The notes beneath the pieces are model-generated. The model did not search any database, had not been told where the DNA came from, and saw only the letters and a list, made by a program, of their open reading frames with translations. The position numbers were made by a program, and so were the translations under genes. From an uncultured Collinsella sp. (GTDB lineage Bacteria > Actinomycetota > Coriobacteriia > Coriobacteriales > Coriobacteriaceae): 34,699 nt of DNA. Numbering within the stretch: position 1 is the stretch's first letter; every line of letters starts with the position of its first letter. Positions 7,859 to 15,976 of this stretch are shown in pieces. The DNA lies in the NCBI GenBank assembly GCA_902494585.1, contig CABUUD010000010.1, positions 1-34,699 of the forward strand, in the 5' to 3' direction.

Positions 7859-10180
7859 TTGGGAAAAGACGTACTGGTGCAGCAACTCGTCGACTCATTC
7901 GACAGCTGGCCCGCCAAAAATTCCGGTTGCGGATCGTCCCGCATGACACAAGAGCTCTATCCTTTTGACAAGCTCTTCTCTCCCATCAAAATTAACAAGC
8001 TCACCGTCAAAAACCGCATTGTCATGGCGCCGATGGGCAATATCGACATGTGCGAGGAAACTGGTCGTCCCAGCGACATGATGCTGCAGTACTTTTTCGC
8101 CCGCGCCAAAGGCGGCTGCGGCCTCATCACAACAGGACTCGTACCGGTAAGCCACGGCATCGATACCACGGTCACCGAGCTGGACAAGCTCACCTATTTC
8201 CCGCGCATCGATCGAAGCCGAACCGTTATGGCAGGCTGGCGCGACCTTCCCCAAGGTGTCCATGCCTTCGGATCGCGCATTTTTGTCCAGCTTACGGCCG
8301 GACTCGGCCGCGTGGGCAACCCGCAATGCCTCATCACGCAAAAAAAGTTTCCGGTCTCGGCGAGTTTCTTGCCTAACTACTACATCCCCGCCATTCCATG
8401 CATGCGCCTCTCGGATCAAAAGCTGCGCCGTATCGTAAACAATATCGGCCAAGCGGCGGCCGATGCTCATGCCATGGGCATCGATGGCGTCTATTTGCAC
8501 GGGCACGAGGGTTATCTTATCGAGCAGCTCGGAAACCCCGCCTTTAACCATCGCAAGCTCGGACGTTATGCCGATTGGCGTCAGTTTGGCCTCGATATGA
8601 TCAAAGAAATCCGTCGCCGCGTTGGGCCCGACTACCCCATCATGTACCGCATCGACCTTTCGCTTGCACTCGAGGAAACCTATGACGAGCAGGTCATGAA
8701 TTCGACCTATCTGGGACGCATGCGCGGCGGCCGCACAGTCGAACAGACCCTGGGTTATATGGAAGAGCTCGTGGCGGCGGGAGTAGACATCTTTGACGTC
8801 GACCTTGGTTGCTATGACAACTGGTGGATGCCCCACCCGCCTGCGAGCATGCCCGCAGGCTGCTTCGTTCCCGTGGCGCGCGCCGTTCGAGAGCGCTTTG
8901 CCGCCGACAATATCCGCTCCAATGCCGGCCTTCCCGTACCCGTTGTCGCGGTGGGTAAGTTGGGCTACCCCGACATTGCCGAACGTGCCCTTCGCAATGG
9001 CGACGCCGATATGATCATGCTCGGACGCCCGCTGCTTGCGGATCCCGAGTGGCCCAACAAGGCGTACGCCGGTCGCGTGGCAGATATTCGCCCCTGCATC
9101 GGATGCCAGGAAGGATGCCTCAACGAGTTTGTCGAAGGGGGCCATCCGCAGTGTGCCGTCAATCCACGCTGCAGCTTTGAATACCTCATGCCCCAGACAC
9201 CCGCTCCCGCCAAAGAACCCAAACGCATAGAGGCGATAGGAGCCGGACCCGCCGGGATGGTCTGTGCGCTAATCGCCGCGCGTCGTGGCCACGACGTAAA
9301 GCTCATCGATGCCGAAGATGAACTTGGAGGAAAACTCCTCTCCGCCAGCGCCGCCCGGATCAAGTTCGACCTCGATAACTACCGATCATATCTTGTTCGA
9401 CAGGTGCGCGAGCAGGCAGAAAAACCCAACGGGAACCTGACACTCGAACTTGGACGGGCAGCACGCGCCGAAGATCTTGCAAAAGCAGGCTTCGACGCAA
9501 TCGTGTGCGCGACAGGCACTTCCAATGCAATACCGCCCATCCCCGGTCTTACGGAGCTTGCAGCATCGGGCCATGCCGTGCTGGCAACGCAGCTACTGCG
9601 CCAACCTGCGCTGCTTGGCAACGCCAAAACCGTCACCATCATTGGCGGAGGGGCCGTGGGCTGCGAGGTTGCCCAATGGCTCACCGTCGAACACGGCATA
9701 CCACAGGTCAGCGTAATTGAAATGCTGCCTCACATGATGCAGGGCGCCTGCACGGCAAATCGCGGCCACCTACTCCATACGCTCAGGGGACGCAATGTGC
9801 GGCTCCTCAATATGACACGCGTCGAGCGCGCGGAAGTCGGCGGCAAACGCGAGTCTGGAGCCCCATCGAGGTGTGCGCGTCTCCACTTGAGTCGCAACTG
9901 CCACAAAAACGTTCCCGACCCCTACGTCTCGTGGTCACCGGTCTTGCCCGAGAACGTCGAAAACCCGCTTGCACCCAAAATCGGCAACGACTGGAAGTCA
10001 CTCGAGCTAACCTGCGACTTGGTAATCATTGCCTGCGGCGGACACCCCGACGACGCGCTGTTCTACAAACTGCAGCAGACGCACGCCGCTGACGAGCTGC
10101 ATAACATCGGCGATGGGTTTGCGCCCGGCCGTGTGCTCGAAGCGGTCCGTGCGGCATACCGACTCGGCACCAATATCTAA
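7859..10180 (+). CDS. FMN/FAD/Fe-S NAD(P)H-dependent oxidoreductase (dienoyl-CoA/enoate reductase family)
   Basis: A 773-residue flavoprotein with the architecture of 2,4-dienoyl-CoA reductase, trimethylamine dehydrogenase and the bile-acid enzymes BaiCD/BaiH. An N-terminal old-yellow-enzyme barrel (LFSPIKINKLTVKNRIVMAPMG) carries FMN. The cluster segment CIGCQEGCLNEF plus a Cys about 17 residues later binds 4Fe-4S. The C-terminal part has two dinucleotide-binding motifs, GAGPAGMVCAL and IIGGGAVGCEVA. The TTG at 7859 has AAAGGA about 6 nt upstream; the ATG at 7943 would remove 28 extra N-terminal residues and give the more usual beginning, but its ribosome site is weak. It is first in an operon with aconitase X, an M20 peptidase and an MFS carrier. 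It likely reduces an activated C=C bond; the substrate is unknown. Confidence 0.85.
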   Translation: MGKDVLVQQLVDSFDSWPAKNSGCGSSRMTQELYPFDKLFSPIKINKLTVKNRIVMAPMGNIDMCEETGRPSDMMLQYFFARAKGGCGLITTGLVPVSHGIDTTVTELDKLTYFPRIDRSRTVMAGWRDLPQGVHAFGSRIFVQLTAGLGRVGNPQCLITQKKFPVSASFLPNYYIPAIPCMRLSDQKLRRIVNNIGQAAADAHAMGIDGVYLHGHEGYLIEQLGNPAFNHRKLGRYADWRQFGLDMIKEIRRRVGPDYPIMYRIDLSLALEETYDEQVMNSTYLGRMRGGRTVEQTLGYMEELVAAGVDIFDVDLGCYDNWWMPHPPASMPAGCFVPVARAVRERFAADNIRSNAGLPVPVVAVGKLGYPDIAERALRNGDADMIMLGRPLLADPEWPNKAYAGRVADIRPCIGCQEGCLNEFVEGGHPQCAVNPRCSFEYLMPQTPAPAKEPKRIEAIGAGPAGMVCALIAARRGHDVKLIDAEDELGGKLLSASAARIKFDLDNYRSYLVRQVREQAEKPNGNLTLELGRAARAEDLAKAGFDAIVCATGTSNAIPPIPGLTELAASGHAVLATQLLRQPALLGNAKTVTIIGGGAVGCEVAQWLTVEHGIPQVSVIEMLPHMMQGACTANRGHLLHTLRGRNVRLLNMTRVERAEVGGKRESGAPSRCARLHLSRNCHKNVPDPYVSWSPVLPENVENPLAPKIGNDWKSLELTCDLVIIACGGHPDDALFYKLQQTHAADELHNIGDGFAPGRVLEAVRAAYRLGTNI

Positions 10181-10201
10181 CACGAAAGGATGGGCTCACA
10201 G

Positions 10202-11479
10202 ATGAACCTGACCTCCCAACAACAAGCCCTGCTCGACGGCGCCAAGGGCCCCGCCATGGCCAAAGTGGTCAAGACCCTCGTTATGTACGGCGAATGCTTT
10301 GGCGCCGAGCGTATGGTTCCCGTGACCGGCGCAAACGGTCATCTTGTCACAAGTTTTGGCCTCTCCATGCTCGGTCCAGTCTATGACCTTATGGATGAGC
10401 TGCTGAAAGACGGCGCCCTGTCCGGTCAGTCATTCTCGGTCGACCCGAGGCCCCTTGACCCCGCCGTCCCGGCCAACCCGCTGCAAAAGCTGCTGTTCAA
10501 GATTATGTATTCCAAACAAGACGATTATGAGGCACAGCTGCGCAGCATGGGTCTATTGGACAACGATGCTTTCACCTGCACCTGCTACCAGCCCGAGGTT
10601 GGCAATCGACCTCGGCGTGGCGACATCCTAAGCTGGGCAGAAAGCAGCGCCGTGGTCTTTGCCAACTCCGTGCTGGGCGCTCGCTGCAATCGCAACTCCG
10701 GCATCATCGAGATGTTCGGCTCAATTGCCGGCTTTGTCCCGGAATTCGGCCTGCTCACCGATGAGGGCCGCAAGGCGACCTGGATCATCGAAGTCGACTG
10801 TAAGCGCAAGCCCGAAGCGCAAGTGCTTGGCAGCGCCATTGGCATGAAGGTGATGGAAGACGTCCCTTACATTAAAGGCCTCGACCGCTGGCTTGGCCGC
10901 GAACTCACACCCGGCACGCAGGACTACCTTAAGGACATGGGCGCCGCCAGCGCATCGAACGGCGCTGTCGGGCTCTACCACGTGGACGGCATCACGCCCG
11001 AGGCCGTCGAACAAGGCGAACACCTCATAGCACCAGACGCCCAAATCTATCGCATTGACGACGCCGAGCTGGAACGCATCCGCTCGAGCTACCCCGTTAT
11101 GTGGAAGAACCCGGGCGCGCGCCCCAAGCTTGCCTTCATCGGCTGCCCCCACCTCTCGTCTGCACAACTCGCCCATTGGGCAGACGCCATCTGCGATGGG
11201 CTGAGCGCCTCCGGCAAGTGCCGCGTGCAAGTACCCACCGTACTGACCGCCGCCCCATCCGTGGCAGACGCCTTCCGCAAGACTGCGGCATACAGACGCC
11301 TCTCGACTACCGGCGCCGTCGTCTCGAGCATCTGCCCGCTTATGTACACCAACAACCCGCTGTGCGGCAGCATGCCCATCATCACCAACTCCAACAAGTT
11401 GCGTACGTACTCGGCATCGCGCTACTACACCGACGACGAGGTGCTCGCCTACGTCACCACCGGAAAACCAATCAAATAG
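10202..11479 (+). CDS. Aconitase X large (catalytic) subunit
   Basis: DUF521/AcnX large subunit, 425 residues. Family features are visible: the opening LTSQQQALLDGAKGPAMAKVVKTL, the metal-site region CTCYQP, and the long conserved segment ESSAVVFANSVLGARCNRNSG, with further conserved cysteines (FIGCPHLS, SSICPLMY). Two-subunit AcnX enzymes in bacteria dehydrate cis-3-hydroxy-L-proline, while archaeal relatives act on mevalonate 5-phosphate; the bacterial role is the better guess. The ATG at 10202 is preferred, with AAAGGA 11 nt upstream; the ATG at 10190 overlaps that ribosome site. The small subunit follows after 14 nt. It acts in the cytoplasm as an Fe-S-dependent hydro-lyase. The actual substrate cannot be read from sequence. 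Confidence 0.88.
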   Translation: MNLTSQQQALLDGAKGPAMAKVVKTLVMYGECFGAERMVPVTGANGHLVTSFGLSMLGPVYDLMDELLKDGALSGQSFSVDPRPLDPAVPANPLQKLLFKIMYSKQDDYEAQLRSMGLLDNDAFTCTCYQPEVGNRPRRGDILSWAESSAVVFANSVLGARCNRNSGIIEMFGSIAGFVPEFGLLTDEGRKATWIIEVDCKRKPEAQVLGSAIGMKVMEDVPYIKGLDRWLGRELTPGTQDYLKDMGAASASNGAVGLYHVDGITPEAVEQGEHLIAPDAQIYRIDDAELERIRSSYPVMWKNPGARPKLAFIGCPHLSSAQLAHWADAICDGLSASGKCRVQVPTVLTAAPSVADAFRKTAAYRRLSTTGAVVSSICPLMYTNNPLCGSMPIITNSNKLRTYSASRYYTDDEVLAYVTTGKPIK

Positions 11480-11493
11480 GAAGGCGACTCCTC

Positions 11494-11937
11494 ATGGAAA
11501 AAATCTTTCACGGCCGCGTCGTTGTCCCCGGAACTGCCCACGCCAAGGCACTTGTCTCTCACGGAGGGCTCAACACACTCGCATCGTTTCAGAAGGCACT
11601 GATGTTTGGCGACAAAAAGGCCACGTGTTCCGACCAAAACAATCCCGACTTGTACGGCAAACCTTTGGCGGGATGTGCCTTGTGTCTTCCGCAGACTATC
11701 GGCTCCACCACAGGCGGCATGGTGCTCTTCTGCGCCACCAAAATGGGGCGCCAACCCGCATGCCTGCTGTTTTCCAAACCCATTGACAGCCTTGCCGCCG
11801 CTGGCGCGATCCTCTCGGGCGTATGGACCGACACCCCCATGCCCACCATTGACAACCTGGGCGATGAGTTTCTCGATGCTGTGTCGACGGGAGACGCCAT
11901 CACCGTGACCGAAGACGGCACGGTCATCGTCGGCTAA
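11494..11937 (+). CDS. Aconitase X small (swivel) subunit
   Basis: DUF126/AcnX swivel-domain subunit, 147 residues. The start MEKIFHGRVVVPGTAHAKAL and the segment LPQTIGSTTGGMVL match the family; the Ser in GSTTGG occupies the place of the conserved active-site serine loop. ATG 11494 has AGGAAGG about 9 nt upstream, and the gap to the large subunit is 14 nt, so the two should be made together and form a heterodimer. Standard family length. Confidence in the family is high; the reaction is shared with the large subunit and remains unassigned. Confidence 0.88.
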   Translation: MEKIFHGRVVVPGTAHAKALVSHGGLNTLASFQKALMFGDKKATCSDQNNPDLYGKPLAGCALCLPQTIGSTTGGMVLFCATKMGRQPACLLFSKPIDSLAAAGAILSGVWTDTPMPTIDNLGDEFLDAVSTGDAITVTEDGTVIVG

Positions 11938-12047
11938 GGCTATCCGACCCGCCGCCCGCAGATGAACAACGTGTTTCGCCATTTCCCACGCGCGGTGCGG
12001 GCGATAATCTTGACGTATTCGATATGCAACACGAAAGGAGTCCCACC

Positions 12048-13469
12048 ATGGGAGCATCGGTATCGGTCGCACAGGGCGCGCCTCTTGATGCAGGCACCTA
12101 CAAGGCAGACGAGGCAGCCGTCGAGCGCTTTTGCGAATTGCTGCGCATCCCCACCGTTTCGCGTGAGAACATCGCCGAGCGCGACGATGAGCCCTTCAGC
12201 CAGTGGATTCCCACGCTTCAGCGACTTTATCCGCATTTCTTTAAAGTCGCCGAGCTCACACGCGTCGACAACTTTGGCATGCTCCTGCGTTGGCCTGGCG
12301 CCGATTCCGCCTTGGACCCCATCGTCATGATGGCGCATCAGGACGTCGTGCCCGTCGAGGGCCAAGACTGGAAGCACGATCCCTTTGGAGCCGAGATCTT
12401 CGACGGCGAGATCTGGGCCCGCGGATCACTCGACACCAAGTGCATCGTCTCGGCTTTCTTCGAGGCCGCCGAGCATTTGATTGCCCAGGGCTTCGTTCCC
12501 CCGCGCGATGTCTGGTTCTTCTCGAGCGATGGCGAGGAAATCGCCGCACCTACTGCAACCCATGCAGTGCAGTGGCTTCGCGAGCATAACATCCATCCCT
12601 ACATGGTGCTCGATGAGGGTGGCGCCGTGGCAACCGACGCCCCGCTCGGCGTCACCGAACCCGTTGCCATGGTAGGCGTGTCCGAGAAGGGCCACGTCGA
12701 CCTTACCGTCACGGCGCGCGCCGACGGCGGCCATGCCTCTACGCCTGCGGCAAACGATGCCTGCCGTCTTCTCTGCCGTGTATGCGAGACTATCTCGGCC
12801 AACCCCGGCAAGCCGCAGCTCACGCCCGCCGTCGAGGCCACACTGACCGAGTTGGGTGCCCGTAGCAGCGCGACGTATCAGGCAATCTTTGGCAACCTGT
12901 GGCTCACGCGCCCCGCGGTTACCAAGATCATGGCCGCCAGCCCCGAGACCTCGGCCATGCTGCGCACAACCTATGCGCTCACGCAGCTCGAAGGCTCCAA
13001 TGCGCACAATGTGCTGCCACCAGTTGCTCGCGCCAACTTCAACGTGCGCATCGCTCCGTTCGAGACCATCGCCGATGCCGTTGAGCGCGCCCGCAAGCTC
13101 GCCGCCCAGCAGTGCCGCGCCTCGGGCGTAAGCCCCGACCATGTCACCGTCGAAATCAACGAGGCGATTCCCTACACCGAGCCCGCGCCCATCTCGCCTT
13201 ACGAAGACGATGCCGCCTTCAACTACATCCATCGCTGCGTGTCGGGTGTCTATCCCGAGGCCGGCTTTGCTCCCTACGTGCAGAACTCCTGTACCGACTC
13301 GCGCGAGTTCAACGAGATCTGCGATCGCGTCTACCGCTTCTGCGGCTTTATCTACTCGGGCGAGGCGCGCAAGCTCATCCATGCCGCCAACGAACGCATC
13401 GGCGTCGACGTCTACAAGCGCGGCATCGAATTCTATGTGGCGTTTCTCGCCAACCTTGAACAACTGTAG
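12048..13469 (+). CDS. M20 family metallopeptidase (carboxypeptidase/dipeptidase)
   Basis: Zn-dependent peptidase of 473 residues, similar in form to the carboxypeptidase S/PM20D1 branch, which cleaves N-acyl amino acids and dipeptides. Metal-binding parts are seen: the His in MMAHQDVVPV, the Asp in ARGSLDTKC (DTK in place of the more usual DDK), the catalytic Glu pair in SSDGEEIA, and a late His in KLIHAANERIGVD. A lid/dimerisation domain occupies roughly residues 215-330. ATG 12048 is preferred because AAAGGAG lies about 7 nt before it. Lying between aconitase X and an MFS carrier, it may release the amino acid that the operon then degrades. No signal peptide, so cytoplasmic. Confidence 0.87.
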   Translation: MGASVSVAQGAPLDAGTYKADEAAVERFCELLRIPTVSRENIAERDDEPFSQWIPTLQRLYPHFFKVAELTRVDNFGMLLRWPGADSALDPIVMMAHQDVVPVEGQDWKHDPFGAEIFDGEIWARGSLDTKCIVSAFFEAAEHLIAQGFVPPRDVWFFSSDGEEIAAPTATHAVQWLREHNIHPYMVLDEGGAVATDAPLGVTEPVAMVGVSEKGHVDLTVTARADGGHASTPAANDACRLLCRVCETISANPGKPQLTPAVEATLTELGARSSATYQAIFGNLWLTRPAVTKIMAASPETSAMLRTTYALTQLEGSNAHNVLPPVARANFNVRIAPFETIADAVERARKLAAQQCRASGVSPDHVTVEINEAIPYTEPAPISPYEDDAAFNYIHRCVSGVYPEAGFAPYVQNSCTDSREFNEICDRVYRFCGFIYSGEARKLIHAANERIGVDVYKRGIEFYVAFLANLEQL

Positions 13470-13520
13470 AACGGGGGCCGATAGCACCCCTCCCCGCTTT
13501 TACCGACCAGGAGAACCAGC

Positions 13521-14840
13521 ATGACCCAACCAAATCTTAAGCGGGCGGCCCGGCTCGACACCAAGGCCGTCGCCCTCGCCTCCCTACCCTTTATGGGCAT
13601 GATCAGCTTTTGGCAGGTCTACGACGGCATCGTTCCCAAGATGCTCACAGGGACCTTTGGCCTATCCAACTCGCTCACCGGCGCGATCATGGCCATCGAT
13701 AATGTCTTTGGCCTGTTCCTGCTTCCGCTCTTTGGCATCCTCTCGGACCGCTGCGCAAGCAAACTCGGGCGCCGAACGCCCTTTATCTTGGGCGGCTCCG
13801 CGGTGGCAATGCTCTCCGTCCCGCTCATCGCGATCGCCAACAACATGGGCAGCCTACCTCTGCTCATTGGCGCGATTATCCTCACGCTTTTGGCAATATG
13901 CGCCTACCGCACCATGACGGTCGCCATCGTGGCAGATATTACGCCTCGCCCACTTCGAACCAAGGCGGACTCAATCGAAAAGATCGTCGGCTATGCGGGA
14001 ACGGGTCTTATGCTCGTCGCCATCTCGGTCATGGTTCCCAAGGCCGACAAACCTGATTATCTTCCGCTCTTTATCTTGCAGGCCGCCTTTATCCTCGTGT
14101 CAGCCGTTGTCTACGGCATCTTTGTCCGTGAGCCCGCCCTCGTCGAAAAGATGCGCGAGAAATCGCTGTCAATGGGCATCGACGAGGATCAGATTGACAA
14201 AGACGACTCCCCCGAGGCCGGCGGTAAGGAACGCGTTGCAGACACCGACGTGCGTCGCTCCATCATCATGCTGCTCGCCGCAACGTTTTTCTACTACATG
14301 AGCTATAACGCCATGACCACCAATATCAGCCGTTATGCCGATTTGTTCTATGGCATGGAGGGCGGTTCCTATGCCATCATCAATATCGTGACGATTGCAG
14401 GCGCGCTGCTAAGCTACGTACCCCTGGCAAACCTTTCGCTCAAAATCGGCCGCAAAAAGGTCGCCCTGGGCACCGCCGTCATCATGGTTTTGTGCCCCAC
14501 GCTTCTTTGGCTGGCACCCGGCTTCTCGCCCGTGTTGTACGGGGTCTTTTTGTTGATGGGCGTCGCGCTGGGCGGCGTGGACCTGTGCGTGTACACGATG
14601 ATTCTGGAGTGTTGCAGCTCCCAAAGCGTGGGCCGCTACTCCGGTTACTACTACACCGTGAGCATGGCGGCTCAGGTGGCGACGCCGATTCTCTCCGGCA
14701 TCGTTATGGACGTGGCGCCGTCGATGCTCTTCGCCTACATCACGGCAATGGGCATGATTATGGCCGCGAGCATTGCCGCCGCCAAGCACGGCGATGCCAT
14801 CTTGATCGACGAGGTCGCTCGCCGCGAGGCAGCCGAGTAG
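13521..14840 (+). CDS. MFS transporter
   Basis: A 439-residue carrier with about 12 hydrophobic segments and a charged central loop (around residues 205-240). Loop 2-3 has GILSDRCASKLGRRTPFILGG, the sugar/cation-symporter-like form of the MFS signature D-R-x-G-R-R, as in the GPH/SLC45 group. Ribosome site AGGAG lies about 8 nt before ATG 13521. It is the last gene of the operon and is followed by a strong terminator, so it is the likely importer of the compound processed by the upstream enzymes. The substrate is not identifiable; resemblance to sugar carriers does not settle it. Confidence 0.85.
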   Translation: MTQPNLKRAARLDTKAVALASLPFMGMISFWQVYDGIVPKMLTGTFGLSNSLTGAIMAIDNVFGLFLLPLFGILSDRCASKLGRRTPFILGGSAVAMLSVPLIAIANNMGSLPLLIGAIILTLLAICAYRTMTVAIVADITPRPLRTKADSIEKIVGYAGTGLMLVAISVMVPKADKPDYLPLFILQAAFILVSAVVYGIFVREPALVEKMREKSLSMGIDEDQIDKDDSPEAGGKERVADTDVRRSIIMLLAATFFYYMSYNAMTTNISRYADLFYGMEGGSYAIINIVTIAGALLSYVPLANLSLKIGRKKVALGTAVIMVLCPTLLWLAPGFSPVLYGVFLLMGVALGGVDLCVYTMILECCSSQSVGRYSGYYYTVSMAAQVATPILSGIVMDVAPSMLFAYITAMGMIMAASIAAAKHGDAILIDEVARREAAE

Positions 14841-14865
14841 AAGTGCACGCCAATATTGAGCAATT

Positions 14866-14907
14866 GAGCCGGATGGGGGTATTTCCCATCCGGCTCCATT
14901 TTTTCAT
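14866..14907 (+). terminator. Terminator of the aconitase X operon
   Basis: GAGCCGGATGGG (14866-14877) pairs perfectly with CCCATCCGGCTC (14885-14896), followed by CATTTTTTC. Confidence 0.92.
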
Positions 14908-14928
14908 CCTCAAGAGGCTCGTCGAAGC

Positions 14929-15252
14929 CTACCCCACCGTGACGGATTCCCCGGTAAAGGCACTGATCATCAACAGGACAAAGAACACCAGGTAGCTGAC
15001 ACTCAGCAGGTACGCAATGATCAGAAAGAAGACCCATCCGACATTGGTCTTGCCATCGGCACGACGTTGCTCGCGAGAGCGGCAAAGCCAAATCGTCACG
15101 CCAATGGCCACAATCAACAGCACAAGTGCCGCTGCGGCCAGTCCAGCAAGCGCAAACATCACGCCAATGCTCACAGCAATAACCGGGAGCAGCAGCAAGC
15201 CGCACCCGCACCCACCAGGACTGTACACGGCAGTCTGTCGGCGTCGTTCCAT
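14929..15252 (-). CDS. Small membrane protein
   Basis: A 107-residue protein with a basic start (MERRRQ), a Gly/Cys segment (SPGGCGCG), two closely spaced hydrophobic helices, a basic loop (CRSREQRRADGK) and a last helix (VFFLIIAYLLSVSYLVFFVLLM). ATG 15252 is used with GGAG about 5 nt upstream; the GTG at 15258 overlaps that signal. It begins 29 nt after the antitoxin gene on the same strand and may be cotranscribed with it. No known family is recognised and the function is unknown. Confidence 0.6.
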   Translation of the reverse strand: MERRRQTAVYSPGGCGCGLLLLPVIAVSIGVMFALAGLAAAALVLLIVAIGVTIWLCRSREQRRADGKTNVGWVFFLIIAYLLSVSYLVFFVLLMISAFTGESVTVG

Positions 15253-15281
15253 CGTCACTCCAACCTCAACATCTTTGAGCG

Positions 15282-15623
15282 CTACAGCGCAACGGCCTGC
15301 TGAACGGGAACGATCTTATCCAGTTCCGGTTCGATGCGCCTCTTCTCTGCCTCGAGATCAAACGCCATCTGGGCTCGAAGCCAGTAGCCATCCATCAGGC
15401 CAAAGTAGCGGCAAAGGCGAAGGTCGGTGTCGGCCGTCACGCGACGCCTTCCCAAGATAATCTGCCCAATGCGTTGAGCCGGAATCCCGGTCTCCTTAGC
15501 AAGGCGATATTGAGAAATGCCCATAGGGGCAAGAAATTCCTCTTTGAGAAGCTCGCCAGGAGTCACCGGCGGCAGCAAATCAGACGCAGTCTCATCACTT
15601 GTGATAATCGACGATTTCGACAT
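15282..15623 (-). CDS. higA: HigA-type antitoxin
   Basis: A 113-residue HTH protein of the HigA/VapI type. Seen: PPVTPGELLKEEFLAPMGIS, then the helix-turn-helix SQYRLAKETGIPAQRIGQIILGRRRVTADTDLR in two parts, then the family's LCRYFGL and W-L-x-A-Q-x-x-F-D-L-E segment. This binds DNA and neutralises the toxin. ATG 15623 lies inside the 3' end of the toxin gene (29-bp overlap), the usual toxin-first order of higBA, so translation is coupled. It probably represses its own promoter through the dyad at 15888-15900. Confidence 0.88.
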   Translation of the reverse strand: MSKSSIITSDETASDLLPPVTPGELLKEEFLAPMGISQYRLAKETGIPAQRIGQIILGRRRVTADTDLRLCRYFGLMDGYWLRAQMAFDLEAEKRRIEPELDKIVPVQQAVAL

Positions 15624-15876
15624 TCCAAGCCATCCCCTGTCTCCACTCAAAACAGACCCGATAGCGCTCATTGACACGGATACTATATTGACCGGCGCGA
15701 TCGCCCTTCAACGCTTCAAGACGATTGCCTGGCGGAACGCGAAGATCATCAAGCGAAGCGCAGATCTGCAGTTGGCGAATCTTCCTCAAGGCGACCCGCT
15801 CAAAAGGAATGAACTTCCTAATCCGCACACCCATTGCAAAGCGTTCAGTGTCTTCATCTTTATATGATGCAATCAT
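15595..15876 (-). CDS. higB: HigB/RelE-type toxin
   Basis: A 93-residue basic protein of the RelE/ParE superfamily, HigB branch, expected to cut mRNA on the ribosome. Marks of the family are LRKIRQLQICASLDDLRVPPGNRLEALKGDRAGQYSIRVNERYRVCFEW (read in parts) and the C-terminal VEIVDYHK, whose His is typical. The Arg residues in SIRVNERYRVCF are in place, so it looks intact. ATG 15876 has AAGG about 7 nt upstream. The partner antitoxin follows with overlap. Confidence 0.88.
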   Translation of the reverse strand: MIASYKDEDTERFAMGVRIRKFIPFERVALRKIRQLQICASLDDLRVPPGNRLEALKGDRAGQYSIRVNERYRVCFEWRQGMAWNVEIVDYHK

Positions 15877-15887
15877 AGTATCGCCTT

Positions 15888-15933
15888 ACGTTAATAACGT
15901 CAAACGTTTCTATAGAGCTACATCTCTATTATA
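15888..15933 (-). promoter_or_regulatory. Putative higBA promoter and operator
   Basis: On the minus strand a TATAAT (plus coordinates 15928-15933) precedes an odd palindrome ACGTTA-A-TAACGT (15888-15900), which ends 12 nt before the toxin start. The position fits an autorepressed toxin-antitoxin promoter. The -35 is weak. Confidence 0.55.
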
Positions 15934-15976
15934 GCGTACATCTGTTCGTATTTTCGAGAAGATGCGTCCCCGTCGA

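Noticed and set aside
7895..9145. Minus-strand 416-codon frame inside the flavoprotein gene
   Set aside because: Antisense shadow; FMN and Fe-S motifs are on the plus strand.
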